Below, one piece after another: positions 13,167 to 18,530 of a stretch of DNA of 18,530 nt. Each line of letters starts with the position of its first letter. Position 1 is the first letter of the stretch. The notes under the pieces were generated by a model. It did no database searches. It had not been told where the DNA came from and worked only from the letters and a program-made list of their open reading frames with translations. Location of the stretch: the NCBI GenBank assembly GCA_052388275.1, contig JBQTII010000122.1, forward strand, positions 1-18,530, in the 5' to 3' direction. A program made the position numbers and the translations under genes. The stretch is from JBQTII01 sp052388275 (GTDB lineage Bacteria > Actinomycetota > Actinomycetes > Sporichthyales > Sporichthyaceae).

Positions 13167-13557
13167 GGTTCGGTTTTTGGTCGTCGGGGGCTACGCGCTC
13201 GCAGCACATGGGCATCCGCGCTACACCAAGGACCTCGACGTGTGGATCTGGTTGGATCCGGACAACGCGGCCCGGATGGTCGAGGCGGTCAATGACTTCG
13301 GCTTCGGCTCCTGTGGAATCACCGCCCAAGACCTACTCGACCCGACGGTAATCGTGATGATGGGTCATCCCCCAAAGCGCATCGACGTCATCGCCACCAT
13401 CGACGGCGTCGAGTTTGACGACTGCTGGCCGAACCGCCTCGAGGTCGAACTGGGCGGTCTGCCGGTCCCCTTCATCGGCCTCGCGGACTTCATCGCCAAC
13501 AAGCGCGCGTCGGGCAGGCCCCAGGACCTGGCCGACATCGACGCTGTTATGGACTAG
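13114..13557 (+). CDS. Minimal nucleotidyltransferase, toxin-like
   Basis: The 147-residue product carries the nucleotidyltransferase signature: FLVVGGYALAAHG with the GG pair (25-26), KDLDVWI with aspartates 40 and 42, and a third acidic residue D91 in RIDVIA. NKRASGRPQDLADI (129-142) near the end is common in this group (DUF6036/AbiEii-like). Catalytic residues look complete. Such proteins transfer a nucleotide to a protein or RNA target and often act as the toxin of a two-gene system. The ATG at 13114 lies inside the preceding small gene (53-nt overlap). An upstream in-frame start would add 80 residues of out-of-frame-looking sequence. It converges on the glycyl-tRNA synthetase gene with 7 nt between the stops. 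Confidence 0.85.
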   Translation: MKLNRDFSEFIAFCIEREVRFLVVGGYALAAHGHPRYTKDLDVWIWLDPDNAARMVEAVNDFGFGSCGITAQDLLDPTVIVMMGHPPKRIDVIATIDGVEFDDCWPNRLEVELGGLPVPFIGLADFIANKRASGRPQDLADIDAVMD

Positions 13558-13559
13558 GG

Positions 13560-13573
13560 CTCGCTCAGGCGAG
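13560..13573. terminator. Possible small bidirectional hairpin between convergent genes
   Basis: CTCGC (13560-13564) and GCGAG (13569-13573) pair around the 4-nt loop TCAG, which contains the start of the synthetase stop codon. It is the only structure in the 7-nt gap between two convergent genes, but 5 bp is short. Confidence 0.3.
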
Positions 13574-16567
13574 GGCCTCCCAGGCGACGAGCCCCTCGGA
13601 GAGATCGCGGATCGCGGCCAGCAGGCCGAGGCGGTTGGCTTTGACCGCAGGGTCGTCCGCCATGACGAGGACCGCGTCGAAAAAGGCGTTGACGGGGGTG
13701 ACGAGACCGGCTCCGACCGCAGCGAACTGCGCCAAATCTGACGGCTGCTCACCCAATTCGGCGCGAGCCTTGTCGATGGCGTCGGCGAGCGCCCCTTCGG
13801 ACGGGCTCTCGAACAGCGCGGGATCGTGGCCGGCGGCGGCCCCAGCGGGGACCAGGCGGCGCACGCGCAGCACCGCCTCGACCAGACCCCCGAAGTCCGC
13901 CGTGCCATCGATCTGGGCGAGCCCGGCGAGTGTCGCGTCCGCCAGGGTTGGGTTCGCGGCCAACGGCAGCACCCCTTGCACGTGGCGGTGCGGGTGCCCG
14001 GCGTCGAGCAGTGCCTGCTCGTAGCGACGGGTGGTGAACTCGATGACGTCGGCCAGACGGGCCTTCGCCGCCGAGGCGATCTCGCCGGGCTGACCGGCCG
14101 CGGCGGATTCGAGGATGGCCGGGACCGAGAGCGCAGCCAGGCGCGGGTGCGCACGCAGGATCGCGGTCAGGCCCAGGGCCGCGCGGCGCAACGCGAAGGG
14201 GTCCTTGCTCCCGGTCGGGTCCTCACCGGTTCCGAACAGGCCCATCGACAGGTCCGCCCGGTCGGCAAGCGCAAGCAGCGCACCGGGGATCGAGGCGGGC
14301 AACGCCGCCCCGGCCGAGCGCGGCATCTCCATCTCGTGCAGCGCCGTCGCCACCTCGGCGCTCTCCCCGGCGCGCAGCGCGTACTCGCGCGCCATGATCC
14401 CGGCGAGGCTGGTCAGTTCGGTGACCATCGCGGTGGCGAGGTCGAACTTGGTGAGTTCACCGGCGCGGGCGAGCGTCGCCCGCTCGCCGTCGCTGAGCTC
14501 GACGTGGGTGGCGAGCACCCCGGCCAGGGCGCTGATCCGGTCGGCGCGATCAGCCATCAAGCCCAGCCTCTCGGCGAAGTTCAGTGAGCCCAGTCGCGCC
14601 TTGAACGCCGAGGGCGCCATCTCGAGGTCGGCGCGCCAGAAGAAAGCCGCGTCCTCGTAGCGGGCGCGCAGCACCGCCTCGTTGCCCTTGCGCACCAGGT
14701 CCAGGTCGCAGTTTCCGTTGGCTACCGCGACGAAGTGCGGTCGCAGGTTGCCACCAGCGTCGCGCACCGGCAGATAGCGCTGGTGCTTGCGCATGACCGT
14801 CACGAGGATGTCGCTCGGTAGGTCGAGGTAGCTCTCGGCGAACGATCCCAGCAGCGGATTCGGGGTCTCGACGAGATTGGTGATCTGATCGACCAAGGCG
14901 GATTCACCCTCGACGTCGACGACCGCGCCGACGGAGGCCGCAAGTTCCTGAGCACCCGTCACGATCCTGGCCCGGCGGGTCGCGGTGTCCACGACGATGT
15001 CGGCTGCCGCGAGCACCTCGGCGTGCGTAGTCGCGGATGACACCTCGACGATCGGGGAATCGGCGTTGCGATGCACGCTGGTGCGCCGATCGGAGGCCAA
15101 CGTCGACACCGTGAACGGCACGACCGCCTCGCCGAGCAGCGCCAGCACCCAGCGGACCGGGCGGGAGAACGAGAGCCCGGGTGCGCACCAGCGCATGTTC
15201 TTCTCCGCGCGCAGGCCGGTGATGACCTCCGGCAGGATCGCGGCGAGCACCTCGATCGCGGGGCGCCCGATAACCTCGGCGGATACCCCGACGTACTCCA
15301 CACCGTCGATCGTCATGCGCTCCAGCACTGCCGGGTCAATGCCCTGCCCGCGAGCAAAGCCCTGCGCGGCCTTGGTCAGATTCCCGTCGCCGTCGTAGGC
15401 CGCGCTGACCTTAGGACCCTTGACGAGCTTGCGGGTGTCGGCCTCGCGGGGAGCGACATCGTCGACGGTGGCGACGGTCCGACGCGGGGTGCCATCGACT
15501 CTGATCTGACCATACGTCAGACCAGTGGCGGCGAGCTTGTCGGTGAGCGCGCCCAGAACCGCCTCGATCGTACGCGGGACTTCGTGCGGCGGAAGTTCCT
15601 CGATGCCGATCTCGAACACCAGCGGCGCGGGCGCGGTGGGCAGGACCCCGACCGGTGTCAACTCGGGAGTTGGCGCCTGCGGAGGAAGACCGAGCGGGTG
15701 ACCGAGTTCGGCGCGCTTGGTGATCCAGAGCTCGGCGACCTCGCGGGCCAGCGTGCGCATGGTGGCAAACGCGGCGGCCCGGTCGGTGGTGGAGACGGCG
15801 CCGCGTGCGTCGAGGACGTTGAAGGCGTGCGAGCACTTGAGCACGTAGGCCTGCGCGGGTACCGGCAGGTTCGCGGTGATCATCCGGCGGGCCTCGGCCG
15901 CGTAGGCGTCGAACAAGGTGCGGTTGGTCGCGACGTCGGCGTCGTCGAGGTAGTAGCGACTCATCTCGTACTCGGCCTGCCCGAAGGCCTCGCCGTAGGA
16001 AATGCCGGGGGCGTAGGCGATCTCCTTGAAGTGCCCGACGCCCTGAAGGGCCATCAGGATGCGTTCCATGCCGTAGGTCAGCTCGACCGGGATCGGGTCC
16101 AGCGACTGCCCGCCGACGGCCTGGAAGTAGGTGAACTGGGTGATCTCCATCCCGTCGAGCCAGACCTCCCAGCCCAGACCCCAGGCGCCGATCGCGGGCT
16201 GTGCCCAGTTGTCCTCGACGAAGCGGATGTCGTGCGCGCGGGTGTCGATGCCCAGGGCCTGAAGGCTGCCGAGGTAGAGCTCCTGCGGGTCACCCGGCTC
16301 GGGTTTGAGGATCACCTGGTATTGAGTGTGGCACTGGATGCGGTTCGGGTTCTCGCCGTAGCGGGCGTCGTCTGGGCGCACTGAGGGCTCGACGTAGGCG
16401 ACCTTCCACGGTTCGGGGCCGAGCACCCGCAGGAACGTGGCGGGGTTCGCGGTCCCAGCGCCGACCTCGGTGTTCATCGGCTGCACGATCATCGCCCCGC
16501 GCTCGGTCCAGTAGGCGGTGAGCGCGAGCAGCGCGTCCTGCATGCTCAGCGGTGAAGGGCTGGTCAT
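13565..16567 (-). CDS. glyQS: Glycyl-tRNA synthetase, alpha and beta subunits fused
   Basis: The 1000-residue product joins both subunits of the bacterial heterotetrameric enzyme, which charges tRNA-Gly with glycine using ATP. The alpha part (about 1-300) has VQPMNTEVGAGTANPATFLR, YGENPNRIQCHTQYQVILKP (motif 2 region, 70-89), FVEDNWAQPAIGAWGLGWEV and ELTYGMERILMALQGV (motif 3). A Pro-rich linker near 305-325 leads to the beta part, beginning APLVFEIGIEELPPHEVP and including VTVMRKHQRYLPV, KFDLATAMVTELTSLAGIMAREYAL and KDPFALRRAALGL. The ATG at 16567 gives a normal alpha start; an in-frame GTG 13 codons earlier is less likely. Most actinobacteria I know use the unrelated dimeric enzyme, so this form is worth noting. 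Confidence 0.93.
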   Translation of the reverse strand: MTSPSPLSMQDALLALTAYWTERGAMIVQPMNTEVGAGTANPATFLRVLGPEPWKVAYVEPSVRPDDARYGENPNRIQCHTQYQVILKPEPGDPQELYLGSLQALGIDTRAHDIRFVEDNWAQPAIGAWGLGWEVWLDGMEITQFTYFQAVGGQSLDPIPVELTYGMERILMALQGVGHFKEIAYAPGISYGEAFGQAEYEMSRYYLDDADVATNRTLFDAYAAEARRMITANLPVPAQAYVLKCSHAFNVLDARGAVSTTDRAAAFATMRTLAREVAELWITKRAELGHPLGLPPQAPTPELTPVGVLPTAPAPLVFEIGIEELPPHEVPRTIEAVLGALTDKLAATGLTYGQIRVDGTPRRTVATVDDVAPREADTRKLVKGPKVSAAYDGDGNLTKAAQGFARGQGIDPAVLERMTIDGVEYVGVSAEVIGRPAIEVLAAILPEVITGLRAEKNMRWCAPGLSFSRPVRWVLALLGEAVVPFTVSTLASDRRTSVHRNADSPIVEVSSATTHAEVLAAADIVVDTATRRARIVTGAQELAASVGAVVDVEGESALVDQITNLVETPNPLLGSFAESYLDLPSDILVTVMRKHQRYLPVRDAGGNLRPHFVAVANGNCDLDLVRKGNEAVLRARYEDAAFFWRADLEMAPSAFKARLGSLNFAERLGLMADRADRISALAGVLATHVELSDGERATLARAGELTKFDLATAMVTELTSLAGIMAREYALRAGESAEVATALHEMEMPRSAGAALPASIPGALLALADRADLSMGLFGTGEDPTGSKDPFALRRAALGLTAILRAHPRLAALSVPAILESAAAGQPGEIASAAKARLADVIEFTTRRYEQALLDAGHPHRHVQGVLPLAANPTLADATLAGLAQIDGTADFGGLVEAVLRVRRLVPAGAAAGHDPALFESPSEGALADAIDKARAELGEQPSDLAQFAAVGAGLVTPVNAFFDAVLVMADDPAVKANRLGLLAAIRDLSEGLVAWEALA

Positions 16568-16738
16568 CGCGCGGCGTCCCGTCCTGGCAGATGTGGGGCT
16601 CCGCACCGGCCCCGGTCCCCCGGCGGAAGCGCCGCTGAGTCTAGTGGCGGGGCAGAGTCGGCCCGGCGCGACGCGAAGGCCGCACCGCCCAAAGGTCCAC
16701 GAATCCGGCCGAAGCGGGTCCTACCGTCAAGGGGAGCG

Positions 16739-16754
16739 CCGGGGGCGCCCCCGG
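16739..16754. repeat. 16-bp perfect GC palindrome in the leader of the RTX gene
   Basis: CCGGGGGCGCCCCCGG is its own reverse complement. It lies 44 nt before the start codon of the RTX-protein gene, in the 230-bp gap to the divergent synthetase gene. In RNA it would be a short hairpin; in DNA it could be an operator. No other structure is clear in this gap. Confidence 0.45.
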
Positions 16755-16797
16755 GGCCGCTGGGAGCGCATCCCCGCGGCGCACCGGAGGACCTGAG

Positions 16798-18254
16798 ATG
16801 ACCGCGCGATCCACCCCCCGCACCCGAACCCTCGGCGTCCTGTGTGCCGCCACCCTGCTCAGCGGCGCCACGGCAACCCTGGCTCTCGTGCCGCCCGCCC
16901 AGGCCGCGGCCGGCGCCGCCGTCACCGTCGCCTACAGCCCCGGGCCGCTCGTCATCGGGCAACAGGCCACCCTCACCGTGACCTTCACCCACGCGAACAC
17001 CGTGCCGGACCAGAACTCCCCGCAGAACCTCAGCGAGATCACGATCACCCCGTCCTGCGCGGCGGTCACCGCGGGTGCCTGCACCAGCGCCAACCCCGGG
17101 GTGTTCGCCCTCGGTGATGAGGCCCGGGCCAGCGGCGCCGGGTGCCCGACCGGCAAGTTCACCCTCGGCGCTCCCGACCCGGCCACCGGGGCGGTGCGCG
17201 CCACCCGCCTCGCCCCGGAGGTAACCCGGCGGGCGGGTTCTGCCGCCTGACGATCGCCGCGCGCGTGCTCGCCCTGCCGGCCGACGCCGACGCCGTCACC
17301 GTCGGGTTGCAGACGATCCCGGTTGCCTCGGCGCTGGTCACCGTCCCCGGCATTCCGCCGTCCAGTGCCACCGCGCGGGGTGCCGGCGCCGCGGCGACCA
17401 TCACCAGGGCGCTCCCGACGCTGAGCACCGCCGCCACGTCGACCTCGACCGGCGGCACGATCCGCGACGTCGCCACGGTGTCCGGGCGCGTCACCCCGGC
17501 CGCCGGGGCGAGCGTGACCTTCCGGCTCTACCCGCCCGCCGACCCGACCTGTGCCGGCACCCCGGCGCTGACCTCGACCAAGACCCTGGCGACCGGTTCC
17601 GACACCGTCACCTCCGATTCGCTGCGCGTCACCACTGCCGGGACCTGGCGGTGGGTGGCCACCTACTCCGGCGACGCGAGCAACCACACCGTGACCGGCC
17701 TGTGCGGGGAGGCGTCGGAGAATTCCCTCGTCACGGCCTCCACCTGCCAGGGCGAGCTCGCGACGATCGTCGGCAGCGACGGCGACGACGTCCTGACCGG
17801 GACCGCAGGGCGCGACGTCATCGTCGGCCGCGCCGGTAATGACGTGATCTCCGGCGGCGGCGGTGACGACCTGATCTGCGGTAACTCCGGCTCCGACTCC
17901 CTGTCCGGCAACTTCGGCCGAGACGTGCTGGTCGGCGGCAGCGGCGCTGACGAGATCAGCGGCGGTGACGGGGCCGACGAGATCCTCGGCGGCAGCGGCG
18001 ACGACCTGCTGCGCGGGGACGGGTCCGGCGACTTCATCAGCGGCGGCACCGGCAACGACGAGTTGCGCGGCGGCACCGGCAACGACGAACTCTCCGGAGG
18101 CCGCGGCAACGACGAACTGTTCGGCCAGTCCGGCGACGACTTCCTCGCCGGCGGTTCGGGGCGGGACCTGCTCAGCGGCGGGTCGGGCGTCGACGAGGCG
18201 GACGGGGGCCTGGGTTCGGACGAGTTCCGCAGCATCGAGCGCCGTCGCCGCTGA
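16798..18254 (+). pseudogene. Secreted RTX-repeat protein interrupted by an apparent frameshift
   Basis: The first frame (16798-17250) encodes a signal peptide ending near AQA-AAG (about residue 36) and a beta-rich segment up to GAVRATRLAPE. It then runs into nonsense and a stop. The continuation, GGFCRLTIAARVLALPADAD, is in the minus-one frame to 18254. It encodes an Ig-like region (TVSGRVTPAAGASVTFRLYPP, TWRWVATYSGDASNHTV) and then 17769-18215 with calcium-binding nonapeptides of type GGxGxDxLx (GGSGADEIS, GGTGNDELR). One base missing between about 17200 and 17235 would join both into a 485-residue protein. No slippery heptamer is visible. This is a true mutation or an assembly error. GGAGG precedes the ATG at good spacing. 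Confidence 0.8.
17769..18215 (+). repeat. RTX nonapeptide repeat block
   Basis: About 15 imperfect 27-bp units encode GGxGxD-type repeats that bind calcium between successive turns of a beta-roll. Examples are GGSGDDLLR, GGTGNDELR, GGTGNDELS and GGRGNDELF. The block ends shortly before the stop, with no recognisable type I secretion signal. The Sec signal at the far N-terminus explains export. Confidence 0.85.
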
Positions 18255-18341
18255 CGGGTCGACCGCGGGGCATGTGGTCCCTTCGCGTCGATGCGGAAGC
18301 GGGCGCGGCGATGACCAGGCTGGCCAACCGGCTCGGATAGC

Positions 18342-18356
18342 CCGCTCGGCGAGCGG
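18342..18356 (+). terminator. Possible terminator hairpin after the RTX gene
   Basis: CCGCTC (18342-18347) and GAGCGG (18351-18356) form a perfect 6-bp stem with a 3-nt loop, 87 nt after the stop and before the promoter-like region of the next gene. No T-tract follows. Confidence 0.4.
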
Positions 18357-18413
18357 ATCGACCGCTGGCCAAGCTCTGCCGCGGTTTCCGTCCGAAAACG
18401 CCTGCTTTGCGCA

Positions 18414-18441
18414 TAGGGTCCCTACCGGCGGAGGTTCCGCC
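18414..18441 (+). promoter_or_regulatory. Possible promoter and leader hairpin of the last gene
   Basis: TAGGGT (18414-18419) fits a TANNNT -10 box 44 nt before the last start codon. Just after it GGCGGA (18427-18432) and TCCGCC (18436-18441) make a 6-bp hairpin that would lie at the very 5' end of the message. No clear -35 is visible. Confidence 0.3.
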
Positions 18442-18463
18442 ACGGGGAACGGGAGGTCCCGGC

Positions 18464-18530
18464 ATGTCCGGTGAGATCAGCAAGCAGGAACAGGCCCTCA
18501 CACGTGGGGCGCAGCTGGTGGCAGAGGCCA
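18464..18530 (+). CDS. N-terminus of a possible WXG100-family protein, runs off the window
   Basis: An ATG at 18464 is preceded by GGGAGG at 7 nt, a strong ribosome-binding site. The 22 complete codons visible encode MSGEISKQEQALTRGAQ and then LVAEA. The start pattern (short polar beginning, then ALxRGAxxVxEA) resembles the first helix of WXG100 (ESAT-6-like) substrates of type VII secretion. The WXG turn itself would lie beyond the window, so the assignment is tentative. There is no signal peptide, as expected for that family. Confidence 0.5.
   Translation, partial: MSGEISKQEQALTRGAQLVAEA

Noticed and set aside
15166..15171. Another GAGAAC inside the synthetase gene
   Set aside because: No CGTA follows at 16 nt, and it lies within conserved coding sequence on the other strand.
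17195..17240. Programmed minus-one frameshifting as the explanation for the broken RTX gene
   Set aside because: No X-XXY-YYZ slippery site or convincing downstream stem was found at the junction, so mutation or assembly error is simpler.
17769..18215. CRISPR-like or satellite array
   Set aside because: The 27-bp periodicity encodes GGxGxD nonapeptides in one frame and has no constant repeat with unique spacers.
16932..18443. Long minus-strand open frame opposite the RTX gene
   Set aside because: Its repeats are the reverse reading of the RTX units, and the + strand encodes a recognisable signal peptide, Ig-like and RTX domains.

Overview
This window is GC-rich DNA (about 70% by eye) with strong G/C at third codon positions, GTG starts and several apparently leaderless genes. 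That points to an actinobacterium. A fused alpha-beta glycyl-tRNA synthetase and a WXG100-like start at the right edge do not fix the genus. I see no rRNA, tRNA, CRISPR array, transposase or integrase.

Left part (1-7341). A minus-strand pair encodes a cupredoxin-like lipoprotein and a truncated multi-pass membrane protein. Next come a TetR regulator and a divergent Baeyer-Villiger/FMO-type flavoprotein that share a palindromic operator. A small protein of unknown function follows the flavoprotein. Convergent to it is a minus-strand operon of a PepSY membrane protein and a DUF5134-like membrane protein, and then a secreted beta-rich protein.

Centre (7551-12785). This is the most interesting part. 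A transmembrane Ser/Thr kinase with a non-PASTA outer domain is followed by three tandem, diverged genes for small secreted proteins with paired cysteines. After them come an ECF sigma factor and an RskA-like transmembrane anti-sigma protein. Each of the three secreted-protein genes has the same promoter-like signature, GAGAAC-N16-CCCGTA, about 50 nt before its start codon. A fourth copy, GAGAAC-N16-TGCGTA, lies inside the anti-sigma reading frame, just before an in-frame ATG that begins a second copy of the protein's N-terminal domain. The simplest reading is a self-contained sigma/anti-sigma regulon controlling a local family of secreted proteins, with a captured promoter inside the anti-sigma gene. 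A 49-bp nested-palindrome element occurs twice (6411-6459 and 9170-9218), both times in the same orientation relative to the flanking genes.

Right part (12786-18530). A small protein overlaps a minimal nucleotidyltransferase, as in toxin-antitoxin-like pairs. It converges on the fused glycyl-tRNA synthetase. A secreted RTX-repeat protein follows, broken by an apparent one-base frameshift. The first 22 codons of a WXG100-like gene run off the right edge. No gene-free stretch exceeds 300 bases.
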